This document shows, in pieces, positions 42,874-51,035 of a DNA stretch of 55,055 nucleotides. Source of the stretch: an uncultured Gammaproteobacteria bacterium (GTDB lineage Bacteria; Pseudomonadota; Gammaproteobacteria; Arenicellales; Poriferihabitantaceae); the NCBI GenBank assembly GCA_937992195.1, contig CALKKV010000020.1, positions 1 through 55,055 on the forward strand, in the 5' to 3' direction. A program made the position numbers and the translations under genes. A model generated the notes under the pieces. It was not told where the DNA came from and did not search any database. It worked only from the letters and a program-made list of their open reading frames with translations. Position 1 is the stretch's first letter, and each line of letters starts with the position of its first letter.

Positions 42874-44112
42874 ATGCGACTGCTAATTACCTTTGCTGCG
42901 CTATTTCTTTCCATTGCGCTGCTGCAGCTAAGCTCGGGTGCAATCGGTCCGCTAGATGTGTTGTCCGGACGGCAGGAAGGATTTACCAACCCGCAGCTAG
43001 GACTACTGGGTTCCGCGCAGTTTCTTGGTTTCTTTATTGGCTGCTGGTGGGCGCCCAGACTCATGGGAACGGTAGGGCATTCCCGTACATTTGCAGTATT
43101 CGCAGCGAGCGGTGCTATTGGCACAATCGCCCACCCGTTGTTTGTTGACCCTCATGCCTGGGCGGCAATGCGCATTATGACCGGACTGTGTGTTGCCGGT
43201 TGCTATACCGTTATCGAAGCTTGGATGCAGGCGAAGGTTACCAATAAAAACCGTGGGCGCGTAATGGGTGTCTATCGTGTTGTAGACATCGTTGCCTCTT
43301 CTTCCGCGCAATTGATGATCGGTGTTTTAGAACCCGCCTCCTACATCTCTTATAACCTTCTGGCGATTATTTGTTGCGCCTGTTTATTTCCCTTAACGTT
43401 ATCTACATCGCGCCAACCTGACACTCCGCCCGCACCCAGACTCAAACCAATTAAAACTGCCTTACTTTCTCCTCTCGGTGCTGCAGGTGTAGTCGTTGCA
43501 GGCACGACTTCTTCTTCGTTTCGCATGGTCGGTCCTATCTATGGTCAGGAGGTTGGATTAACCGCAACGCAAACCGGTTACTTTCTTGCAACAGTTTTAC
43601 TCGGTGGAGCAATCGCGCAATTTCCAACCGGCTGGCTTGCTGATAAGTTTGATCGTCGCTGGGTGTTAATCGCTTTGTCCGCTTTTAGTATCGCAGTATG
43701 CGGTGCAATCGGTTTCTACAGTCCAACCTCGCTCTTGCCTATTTTTGTTGGCGCTGCTTTATTTGGCGCAGCAACTTTTCCAATTTTCTCGGTATCCACC
43801 GCACACGCAAATGATTTCGTAACGCAGGAAAAGATTGTCGAAGTAAACGCTTCACTCATGTTCTTGTATGGCGTTGGCGCTATTTTTAGCCCGCTTATTT
43901 CTTCTAATCTGATCGAACATTTCGGCCCTGCTGCCTTGTTTTCTTTTATTGCTTTTGTGCATACTGGTTTAGTATTGTTCAGCCTAAGTCGTATGCGCGT
44001 TAGGCCAACAAATGTTGATCGAACCCGTTATACCTACATACCTAGAACCTCCTATATTCTTGGTAAGCTAATGAAACGGTCCAAGAAAGACCGACTGCTT
44101 TCTGAAAAATAG
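42874..44112 (+). CDS. major facilitator superfamily transporter
   Basis: A 412-residue inner-membrane transporter with about 12 hydrophobic segments. Half-1 features include FLGFFIGCWWAPRLMGTVGHSR and MRIMTGLCVAGCYTVIEAWM. The central cytosolic loop holds TSRQPDTPPAPRLKP. Half-2 includes WLADKFDRRWVLI, the conserved MFS loop GRxxDxxxRR-like motif. The family resembles YcaD/YfkF-type transporters with unknown substrates. The C-terminus is long and basic (RTRYTYIPRTSYILGKLMKRSKKDR). ATG at 42874, six bases after the deacylase gene, suggesting co-transcription. Confidence 0.88.
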   Translation: MRLLITFAALFLSIALLQLSSGAIGPLDVLSGRQEGFTNPQLGLLGSAQFLGFFIGCWWAPRLMGTVGHSRTFAVFAASGAIGTIAHPLFVDPHAWAAMRIMTGLCVAGCYTVIEAWMQAKVTNKNRGRVMGVYRVVDIVASSSAQLMIGVLEPASYISYNLLAIICCACLFPLTLSTSRQPDTPPAPRLKPIKTALLSPLGAAGVVVAGTTSSSFRMVGPIYGQEVGLTATQTGYFLATVLLGGAIAQFPTGWLADKFDRRWVLIALSAFSIAVCGAIGFYSPTSLLPIFVGAALFGAATFPIFSVSTAHANDFVTQEKIVEVNASLMFLYGVGAIFSPLISSNLIEHFGPAALFSFIAFVHTGLVLFSLSRMRVRPTNVDRTRYTYIPRTSYILGKLMKRSKKDRLLSEK

Positions 44113-44222
44113 TTAATGTTGTTTGTCTCTTTTAAGCGACACAATTTACATCCAAAATTCAGTCTTGATTCAGAGGTCTGAAAAGATACTGGCGTCTCTT
44201 CAAATATCGAAGGGACAAAATC

Positions 44223-44795
44223 ATGTACAAAAAATTTCTATCCATCGGTTTGATCACGGGACTGATGTTTACAAGCAATCCCTCCTTTGCAGATCAAGGT
44301 TACGGTAACAGTTTATTCACTAACCAAAATATTGGTCGAGTTTTAGGCACTGGTCTGGGCGCATACCTTGGGTCAAAAGTTGGTAAAGGTCGCGGCAATG
44401 ACGCTGCGATTGCAGCCGGTGCAGTTGGCGGTTTTGTAGTCGGTGGAAAAGTGGGTCGAGACTGGCGTTCGAAAAAACACCACCATTATCATGGTAGCAG
44501 CAAACACGTGCAGTCCAAATCAAATCGGGGTTATCTTGAACCTGTTCAAGCGATGCCAGATCTGGAACATATCGATGCAACCTATCTCGCAAACCGAACC
44601 AGCAATGTACGTGGCGGCCCGAGCACCAAATATAAAATTGTCGAAGGTCTGCAGCCTGGAGAGAGAGTACAAGTTTTGGGACGTGTGGTAGAGAAAAACT
44701 GGTTTATGATCGCGCAGAACGACATTATCCAAGGCTTCGTGCACATGTCGCTTCTGGACCCGGCAGCTGAGCAATATAGTTATTACAAGAATTAA
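44223..44795 (+). CDS. exported glycine-zipper / SH3-domain protein
   Basis: A 190-residue envelope protein. A signal peptide (about 1-23, cleavage near SFA-DQ) is followed by a glycine-zipper segment at about 37-80 (RVLGTGLGAYLGSKVGKG ... GAVGGFVVGGKVG), which may insert in or oligomerise at a membrane. A short His/Lys/Ser-rich linker leads to a bacterial SH3 domain at about 118-180 (TSNVRGGPSTKYKIVEGLQ, WFMIAQNDIIQGFVHMSLL), which commonly binds peptidoglycan. Role in cell-envelope integrity is an inference from domain content. ATG has GAAGGGAC upstream, and a strong terminator hairpin follows within 10 bases of the stop. Confidence 0.85.
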   Translation: MYKKFLSIGLITGLMFTSNPSFADQGYGNSLFTNQNIGRVLGTGLGAYLGSKVGKGRGNDAAIAAGAVGGFVVGGKVGRDWRSKKHHHYHGSSKHVQSKSNRGYLEPVQAMPDLEHIDATYLANRTSNVRGGPSTKYKIVEGLQPGERVQVLGRVVEKNWFMIAQNDIIQGFVHMSLLDPAAEQYSYYKN

Positions 44796-44801
44796 AACGA
44801 A

Positions 44802-44839
44802 AAAAGAGAAGCGGCAACCCCAGCTACCGCTTCTCTTTT
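44802..44839 (+). terminator. rho-independent terminator after SH3-domain gene
   Basis: AAAAGAGAAGCGG (44802-44814) pairs with CCGCTTCTCTTTT (44827-44839) across a 12-base loop. The T-run on one side and A-run on the other allow termination in either direction. Confidence 0.8.
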
Positions 44840-44994
44840 ATACTCCATACGCTGTTTCGGAATGAATTCCTTTATGTTGTGCCTTGTGTTGCCAAGGACA
44901 CCCTCATTCGCCTACCTCGTATCTTCGCCCCCAAGTAGCTAGAACGCTACCTTTAGAACTACTCCTGTCTGAGCCTGATAGCTCGTTGAATCAA

Positions 44995-45156
44995 TCAAAA
45001 AAATGCGAAGTTAACCGCTGTCAATAAAGCAGCAACACTACAAAGTAAGCATGTCCATGCGGCGATAGTTGCCCGATTATCCTGAACCGCCTCTACCATC
45101 TGATCTTTTGATGGAAGATCTGCACCCCCAACCAGAATTGAATTTGAATGATTCAT
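44995..45156 (-). CDS. small single-span membrane protein with Gly-Gly near N-terminus
   Basis: A 53-residue product from the ATG at 45156, which has AAAGG about eight bases upstream; a longer start at 45231 lacks a ribosome site. The sequence begins MNHSNSILVGGADLP and ends with a hydrophobic span (IAAWTCLLCSVAALLTAV). The LVGG pair resembles a double-glycine leader cut site, but the leader would be only 11 residues, shorter than those of class II bacteriocins, and no peptide exporter is adjacent. A generic small membrane protein is the safer reading. Confidence 0.45.
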   Translation of the reverse strand: MNHSNSILVGGADLPSKDQMVEAVQDNRATIAAWTCLLCSVAALLTAVNFAFF

Positions 45157-45524
45157 GTTTTGTACCTTTATATAAGTTTTACCCTTATTTGGTAGAAGCA
45201 ATCGCCGTGCCAACTTTGCGAAAGTGTGCAATTTCTCACACTTTTTTATAAACTTTCAGTATGTTACAGCCTACTTTTAAAGCAATAATCTGGCTGACAG
45301 AAAATTTTGGCATATCCGAAAATTGTCAGCGAATTGCCGATTTTTAGAACTTTTAATCGTTCAATGGCACTTTTTTACCGCTGAATGGTAATTTTTAGTC
45401 AGTTCAAACAATAGTTGGTTCAATATGAACGAGCCAAATACCTGAACTCAAAGGAGGTAAAACCTTGTTTTGCGCATCGATACGATATTTCTCGACCGCA
45501 GGCTGACTGTATAGAGACTGATAT
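45157..45524. other. AT-rich intergenic stretch with one strong ribosome site
   Basis: About 370 AT-rich bases upstream of the small membrane protein and downstream of the HIT gene. The only unusual item is AAAGGAGGT near 45450-45458, a near-perfect Shine-Dalgarno ahead of a 13-codon frame at 45465-45506. No other gene-like feature was seen. Confidence 0.4.
45465..45506 (+). CDS. possible leader-peptide mini-ORF with perfect Shine-Dalgarno
   Basis: TTG at 45465 begins a 13-codon frame ending TGA, seven bases after AAAGGAGGT, a stronger match than any annotated gene here. The peptide would be MFCASIRYFSTAG. It could be a chance match, a leader peptide, or the remnant start of a lost gene; nothing follows it on the plus strand until the amidase gene. 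Confidence 0.15.
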   Translation: MFCASIRYFSTAG

Positions 45525-45905
45525 TTAATAATTCTTTCTCTCCGGAATGACACCTCTTACCCCACCTTTCGGATTTTCCACATCACCCTGATACCGCGGG
45601 ATGACATGAATATGCAGATGGTGAATCGACTGCCCCGCCCAATGCCCGACATTAATTCCGATGTTGTAGCCGTCTGGCTGGTGTTTTTGCTCGGCCACTT
45701 TCTTACCAGCATCGACCAACGCCCATAATTCCGCGCGCTCTTCATCAGTAATGTCGAAATAATCTGCACAATGTCTTTTAGGAATCACCAAAAAGTGACC
45801 GGGGTTCGCCGGATGCCGGTCCCAGGCGACAAAACCTAACTCCCCTTCGATCATTAAACGATCGGAACTCGGTGAACAAAAGCGGCATTCATTTTCAGTT
45901 GTCAT
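45525..45905 (-). CDS. HIT-family nucleotide hydrolase
   Basis: A 126-residue histidine-triad protein that hydrolyses small nucleotide conjugates. The HIT motif HHLHIHVIPR is near about 96-105. An N-terminal CRFCSPSSDR stretch resembles the zinc-contacting Cys pair of some members. The middle GHFLVIPKRHCADYFDITDEE is typical of bacterial HIT hydrolases of the FHIT/GalT side. ATG at 45905, standing alone. Exact substrate unknown. Confidence 0.9.
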   Translation of the reverse strand: MTTENECRFCSPSSDRLMIEGELGFVAWDRHPANPGHFLVIPKRHCADYFDITDEERAELWALVDAGKKVAEQKHQPDGYNIGINVGHWAGQSIHHLHIHVIPRYQGDVENPKGGVRGVIPERKNY

Positions 45906-46070
45906 TTTTTTAGTTACACACTTTATCTGTTAATAATCGGAGAGAAGAATTTTACAACAAGCAGATCAGATGATTTTTCATGGCATCGCTACTAGCACCT
46001 AGCATGTTCTTTGCGTATCGCCTCTTTAAACCACTGGCATTCTCCTGGTAAAACGAGAGAGAATTCTGGG

Positions 46071-47456
46071 ATGACTGATCCTAAACACCTATGGCAACGT
46101 TCGGCATCGGACATCGTCTCCGACCTCAAGGCAGACCAAATCTCGATTTTGGAAGCGCTAGACAGTATCGAGTCTCGAATACAGAACGTAAACAGCGCTA
46201 TCAACGCATTACCAACCCATTGCTTTGAACGCGCTCGCAAAAATGCACAAAGACTCCAATCCTTGCCGGCAGATCAGCGTGGTCCGCTTGCGGGATTACC
46301 TGTCACTATAAAAGATCTCACCTGCGTCGAAGGCGTGCGCACAACCTTTGGATGTGTAATTTACAAAGAGAATGTACCCTCCTCATCCTGCCAGATGGTG
46401 CAGCGGATAGAGAACAATGGCGGGGTAGTTTATGCTAAATCCAACACGCCGGAATTTGGCACAGGGGGGATCACATTTAATGATGTCTTCGGGATAACCC
46501 GTTCTCCTTACAATCTGAAATTTGCTTCCGGCGGCTCGTCAGGTGGTGCGGCAGCGGCACTGGCTTCTGGATGTGCATGGTTGTCCCACGGCTCCGATAT
46601 GGCTGGTTCGTTGCGCACCCCCGCAAGTTTTTGTGGCGTAACTAGTCTGCGACCTTCTCCCGGCGTTATACCCAGTGATTCTGAATATGGTCCTTATTCG
46701 ATCCTTGGTCAAGAAGGCCCAATGGCCAGAAACATTGCTGATCTCTCTTTATTTTTTGAGGCAATGCAAGGCAATAGTTTGGGCATCAAACAAAAAATAA
46801 AACCGCAAGAGACAATGCGTGTTGCACTGTCGGAAAATTTGGGGATCGCCACAATAGACGAAGAAATTCGAGAAGCGTTTAAAGCGTTTTCGTCTTTGCT
46901 CGCTAATAGCAAACACCAAATAGAACATGCCGCCCCTGACTTAACAGATGTGCATCAAACGTTTGATGTTTTGCGCGCCCATGAATATGCAATTGGTCTC
47001 GAACAAACCTACAAGGATTATCCGGACGTGATGAAACCGGAAGTAGAGTGGAATATTCGCTCCGGTCAATCCCTCTCAAGCGAGCAGTTAAGAGAAGCCA
47101 CTCGCAATCAAGGTCAAATCATCAACAACGCCGCACGATTTATGCAGGATTACGACGTCTTGATCTGTCCTGCGACCAGCGTCACCTCTGTTCCCGCAGA
47201 GCATAGATATCCGGGTAGTGAAAGCGGTGTGCCTTATGCGGATTACTATCGTTGGCTAGCAATCGCTTACGCAACGACAGTAACCGCTCTGCCGATCATA
47301 ACCCTTCCTTTTGCAATCTCTTCCAGTGGCATACCGATGGGAATTCAGCTGCTTGGAAAACCCTATAGTGAAAATGCACTACTCGCGATTGCTAGAGAAA
47401 TTGAGAAACTGATTGACTGGAATACCGACCCGATTGACCCAATCGGTGTTAGTTAG
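46071..47456 (+). CDS. amidase signature family hydrolase
   Basis: A 461-residue amidase from the ATG at 46071; a TTG at 46011 would add 20 residues. The Ser-Ser-Lys triad is visible: Lys81 in VTIKDLTC, the cis-Ser in FASGGSSGGAAAAL (about 156), and the nucleophile Ser in GSDMAGSLRTPA (about 180). The CAW-HGSDMAGS segment and SPGVIPSDSEYGP are standard. Such enzymes hydrolyse linear amides or aryl/acyl amides. The gene converges with the solute-binding-like gene, overlapping it by four bases at their tails. Substrate unknown; the GatA-type tRNA role is unlikely because no GatB/GatC is near. Confidence 0.9.
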   Translation: MTDPKHLWQRSASDIVSDLKADQISILEALDSIESRIQNVNSAINALPTHCFERARKNAQRLQSLPADQRGPLAGLPVTIKDLTCVEGVRTTFGCVIYKENVPSSSCQMVQRIENNGGVVYAKSNTPEFGTGGITFNDVFGITRSPYNLKFASGGSSGGAAAALASGCAWLSHGSDMAGSLRTPASFCGVTSLRPSPGVIPSDSEYGPYSILGQEGPMARNIADLSLFFEAMQGNSLGIKQKIKPQETMRVALSENLGIATIDEEIREAFKAFSSLLANSKHQIEHAAPDLTDVHQTFDVLRAHEYAIGLEQTYKDYPDVMKPEVEWNIRSGQSLSSEQLREATRNQGQIINNAARFMQDYDVLICPATSVTSVPAEHRYPGSESGVPYADYYRWLAIAYATTVTALPIITLPFAISSSGIPMGIQLLGKPYSENALLAIAREIEKLIDWNTDPIDPIGVS

Positions 47457-48514
47457 TTTTTTCGTCGACGCCGATTTTGTGACGCACTTTCTAGTCGCTG
47501 GAGTAGTGAAGAAAATTGTGGCGGAATGTCGTACATAGCGCAACGACCGATATCTTCTTCTAGTGACTCCCATTGAATTGCTTCAAGGTACGGTTTAGAA
47601 AGTCGAGGAAAAATATCTCGCTGTTGCATTTGTAAAACAGGATTACAAACTTCGGCATTCATCGCAATTCGGGCTGCACTCTCAGGTTGCAATATCTGAT
47701 TAAGGAATCGGTGTCCCGCGTCTAGATCATCGCAACATTTTGTGAGGGAGTTCACTTCTACAAAAGAAATCGCCCCCTTGCCATCAATCGGCCCAGATGC
47801 AGGAGTAATACATTCAATCTGTTGATGCCCCTGCAGTCGCGCAGCGCCAGCAACAAATACGCCGCCAGAGAGATAAAAAGCGATATCACCTCGAGACAAT
47901 GCACGATTTAATTGGATATTGTCTTCAGTCACCATCGTAGCGTTCTGAAACCAGCTCTCAGCCTTTTTTGAAAATGCATCCAGTTGCACTTCACTTAAAT
48001 CAGAAAAAGGGTTGAGTCCGGCGGCAATACAAATATGAAAAATATTAAATTCCGGAAACTGCAGAATCCCATATGGCATTTTATATTGCGTCTCGTCAGG
48101 CAGATTAAAGCCTATATTTGTCGCTGTCTGCCGCGATAGCTTTTTATTATTAATCACAAGATTGAACGAACCAAAGCGCTGGCAAATGCCAATTAAGCTG
48201 CCATCATCTGCATAACCCCATTCCTCAAAGTTCTGCTTCCATTTTTCTTCAACGGGGTGATAATTAGGCAGTCGAGATTCCTGCAGCCGATGAATTCTTT
48301 TTGCCGGGTATAAGGTTTGTTTTGGATAAGGATTATTGATATTCAACGCATCCACTTCACCCTGTTGGCGTAATATCTGCTGTGCCGCTGCGTGATCCGA
48401 TACGAGATTTTGTGTAACAAGATCAATTCCTGCGCCCTGCCTTAATTGTTCTAAGAATGCCGGCTCATCATATCCCTCCCAGCAAAGAATTTTAATTCGT
48501 TGATCTTGTGTCAT
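47453..48514 (-). CDS. solute-binding-protein-like protein without signal peptide
   Basis: About 353 residues from the ATG at 48514; a TTG at 48559 would add 15. The fold resembles PotD-type extracellular binding proteins (KILCWEGYDEPAFLEQ, DALNINNPYP, SFVEVNSLTKCCDDLDAGHRF), but the N-terminus is MTQDQRIKI with no hydrophobic signal, so it should stay in the cytosol unless translation starts differently. Cytosolic members of this superfamily can serve as sensors or enzymes. The LCWEGYDEP start is typical of polyamine-binding relatives. It stands alone, tail to tail with the amidase gene. Confidence 0.6.
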   Translation of the reverse strand: MTQDQRIKILCWEGYDEPAFLEQLRQGAGIDLVTQNLVSDHAAAQQILRQQGEVDALNINNPYPKQTLYPAKRIHRLQESRLPNYHPVEEKWKQNFEEWGYADDGSLIGICQRFGSFNLVINNKKLSRQTATNIGFNLPDETQYKMPYGILQFPEFNIFHICIAAGLNPFSDLSEVQLDAFSKKAESWFQNATMVTEDNIQLNRALSRGDIAFYLSGGVFVAGAARLQGHQQIECITPASGPIDGKGAISFVEVNSLTKCCDDLDAGHRFLNQILQPESAARIAMNAEVCNPVLQMQQRDIFPRLSKPYLEAIQWESLEEDIGRCAMYDIPPQFSSLLQRLESASQNRRRRKN

Positions 48515-48836
48515 TGCGGCTGGCTCTTGTGAAATACCGTATATTAAATTTGATGACAAGCAGCTAATTTACACGAATAAAGTCGTTATCTGGATATAGA
48601 CAGATGTGCGGTAGCGAGATTAGTATCTCCCTGACTTCATCCAGATACATCAATGTAAACTAGGCACTCATTTCGGCCGCCATACAATAACAACACTAAT
48701 TATGAGCAAGAACTGGAACTTTGCGTGCAATGGCGGCGAAACCGATGAGAAAAGCCTCCTTCGTTTTGGTATCGCCACTGGTAGAGCGTTGGGCGCAAGC
48801 GTTGATTGATCCAATCTGCCCATATCCCTGATATTT
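48515..48836. other. divergent promoter region, solute-binding-like gene and EamA gene
   Basis: About 320 bases hold both promoters. A 35-codon frame (MSKNWNFACNGGE, 48702-48809) has no ribosome site and is probably spurious. No clear operator dyad was identified. Confidence 0.4.
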
Positions 48837-49757
48837 ATGATAGGCGATAAGAAGATATCTCAGGGCATGACGATGATGATCATCGCTATGCTGATGCTTC
48901 CTGGATTAGACGCAATCGCCAAATGGTTAGCTGGTTCGATTTCCTCTGGCCAGGTCGCCTTTAGTCGATTTTTATTTCAAGTTATTTTTATGTCGCCACT
49001 TTTACTACGTACCAGTGGCCCATGGCTTTCTCCCACGTTAGTTTTGCACGCGCTTCGAGGATGTTTTATCGCAGTCGCCACAGTATTGTTTTTTACTGGT
49101 CTTTCTTATCTGCCAATTGCAGATGCTATCGCGATATTTTTTATTGAGCCGTTGATAGTAACTTTGCTGTCAGTCTTGTTTCTTAAAGAACATGTGGGAT
49201 GGCGCAGGTTATCCGCAATCATGGTTGGCTTTATTGGCGCTTTAATTATTATTCGTCCAACATTCGCGAACGTAGGATGGCCGGTATTGTATCCGGTTGG
49301 CACTGCATTCTGCTTCGCGATCTATTTTCTTCTGACGCGTAAGCTGGTCGAAAAAGAAGACCCGATTCGCCTACAGTTCTTCGCCGGGGTTTTTGGTTTT
49401 TTAGTAATGAGCGTTGCGCTCTTCTTCGGCACAACCTATGAGTTCGATATCCTGACGGCAGTGTTTCCCAGTTCTTCGGAATGGGCGCTACTCGGTTTGT
49501 TAGGAATCATTGCGACAGTCGGACACTTACTCGTTGTGCTTGCATGCCAAAGAGCGCCGGTTGGTGTGTTGGCTCCCTTTCAGTATATTGAGATTATCGG
49601 TGCTACCGCACTCGGCTGGATATTCTTTAAGGATTTTCCGGATCCGCTGACATGGCTTGGAATCAGCATTATAGTCGGGTCAGGTATTTTTATTTTCTAT
49701 CGAGAATCCCAACTTAGCAAGGCAACCGCCTCTGCATTGGATACAACGCGCGGATAG
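48837..49757 (+). CDS. EamA/DMT-family transporter
   Basis: A 306-residue inner-membrane protein with two repeats of five spans each. The halves begin MMIIAMLMLPGLDAIAKWLAG and VLYPVGTAFCFAIYFLLTR. Motifs include RFLFQVIFMSPLL, FIEPLIVTLLSVLFLKEHVGWRR, and APFQYIEIIGATALGWIFFKD, all characteristic of the drug/metabolite exporter superfamily. Likely role: export or uptake of a small metabolite, substrate unknown. ATG at 48837 with a weak upstream ribosome site. Confidence 0.9.
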   Translation: MIGDKKISQGMTMMIIAMLMLPGLDAIAKWLAGSISSGQVAFSRFLFQVIFMSPLLLRTSGPWLSPTLVLHALRGCFIAVATVLFFTGLSYLPIADAIAIFFIEPLIVTLLSVLFLKEHVGWRRLSAIMVGFIGALIIIRPTFANVGWPVLYPVGTAFCFAIYFLLTRKLVEKEDPIRLQFFAGVFGFLVMSVALFFGTTYEFDILTAVFPSSSEWALLGLLGIIATVGHLLVVLACQRAPVGVLAPFQYIEIIGATALGWIFFKDFPDPLTWLGISIIVGSGIFIFYRESQLSKATASALDTTRG

Positions 49758-49835
49758 CGACCGAAAGTGTTCAAAAACCCTCGAATAAGAAAGCCAACCG
49801 TTTTGAGAAGCGATGCTGAAAATCAAAACCGCTCA

Positions 49836-50522
49836 CTATCCAGCAAACTCAGCCGGTTTATCTGCAAAGTCACCAATTCTCGACGTCCAATGTCCATCCA
49901 TACAAATGGCCAAGCGTCTCTGCTTTCCAATACTTGGCGTTGCCGAAGGACGATGATTGAGAAAGGAAGGGAAAATCAGCATATGTCCTTCAGTCGGCGC
50001 GACTTCAGCAAATTTAGGCTGAAACATATTTGGCATGATTGGGTTACTGAATTGCAGATTTCCTTCTTCCGAAGATGGGGAAGTCGAGATGTAGTAACAA
50101 CCGCTCAATACTGCTGGTAAATGGGTATGCCACGGAATTTCGGTGGGCCATGTTTCATTAGTCTGCACCACACCCCACCCGGTATTAAAGGTGTTGAACC
50201 AGGAATGATTCAAATCGGGAGAGAAATCTGTGACCGTTCCAGAGAGAATCTGTAAACAGGCTTGTCGGAATGCCGCTAGCAGAATCTCCCTAAAATAAGG
50301 TTGAGGAAACGAATTTGGATCAAAAAGGTTGGTCTTGGTTTGATACCCGTAACCATTAGTATGTGGCCCAAGCTCTCCCTTCGCGAGTAGATCATCAAAT
50401 AAGGCGATAATTTCTTTATGGAAAGGAGCCATTTCCGGGACAGGCACCTGAAAAACTGGAATTGGAAAAAAATCACCCTGGGTTATTTCCCGTACCCCGA
50501 CCCCTGTTACTGGTTTATTCAT
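49836..50522 (-). CDS. 2-oxoglutarate/Fe(II) oxygenase family protein
   Basis: A 228-residue protein that resembles the 2OG-Fe(II) oxygenase family described by TIGR02466. Key strands are EIPWHTHLPAVLSGCYYIS, carrying the first iron-binding His pair, and GHMLIFPSFLNHRPSA, carrying the last His with an Arg nearby for 2-oxoglutarate. No clear HxD is present, so one ligand may come from the paired His in HTH. Members hydroxylate amino-acid side chains or small molecules. It stands alone between an EamA gene and the BisC-like gene. ATG start at 50522 without a clear ribosome site. Confidence 0.8.
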   Translation of the reverse strand: MNKPVTGVGVREITQGDFFPIPVFQVPVPEMAPFHKEIIALFDDLLAKGELGPHTNGYGYQTKTNLFDPNSFPQPYFREILLAAFRQACLQILSGTVTDFSPDLNHSWFNTFNTGWGVVQTNETWPTEIPWHTHLPAVLSGCYYISTSPSSEEGNLQFSNPIMPNMFQPKFAEVAPTEGHMLIFPSFLNHRPSATPSIGKQRRLAICMDGHWTSRIGDFADKPAEFAG

Positions 50523-51035
50523 TCAAATTTTTAAAAAACAATTAATACAAACGAACCCAAACAAATACAGCAAGATGGGTTATTAAAAATCGACGATCAA
50601 TATTGTCTAAGCTTCACGCTTACTTCTTTGGACATGAGGCGTCCCGCTTAGTTCAAGCTGTACAGAGATAAAACGGGGCCAGGCTGATCTCCTGATAGCT
50701 CCGAGAGATAATCCGATATTATGTAAAATAGCCAAGTAATGATTCGTTAGAAAAAGGTGCATAAATAACTATTTCCTCGGGCTATCGATTAGTTGAAAAT
50801 GCACCGTGGCAGGCGTAAGCGATGGCAAATCCAAAATTGAATTTGCCGCACTCGCGGGAGGATAATCCGGCTCTGGCCGGATTCGACAATTCCAGATAGG
50901 CTTAGACTTGGTACCTACTGACACCATTCGTAAATTACAGATTGTTCGCCGAGGTCGTCCTCAAGCTGATATCAACAAGCTAGACGCCGACCTGCAGCTA
51001 CTACTAAATTCTAATTCGCCTTAACATAAACCGAG
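50523..51035. other. intergenic stretch with a hairpin and a possible gene remnant
   Basis: About 510 bases upstream of the reductase gene. A plus-strand frame from about 50861 to the TAA at 51022-51024 encodes GLDLVPTDTIRKLQIVRR near its middle but has no usable start; it follows a TAA directly and could be a remnant. A compact hairpin lies at 50864-50883. The family is not recognised. The reductase start at 51036 lies 11 bases after that TAA. Confidence 0.35.
50864..50883. repeat. compact 8-bp hairpin
   Basis: AATCCGGC (50864-50871) and GCCGGATT (50876-50883) form an exact stem with a four-base loop. It lies about 150 bases before the reductase start and is not followed by a T-run on either strand, so it is unlikely to be a terminator. 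Confidence 0.4.

Noticed and set aside
44995..45156. Class II bacteriocin precursor
   Set aside because: The segment before Gly-Gly is only 11 residues and lacks the usual leader pattern, and no peptidase-containing exporter or immunity gene is adjacent.
49767..50120. Plus-strand frame overlapping the 2OG oxygenase gene
   Set aside because: It is basic and low in recognisable structure, and lies antisense to a protein with clear family motifs.
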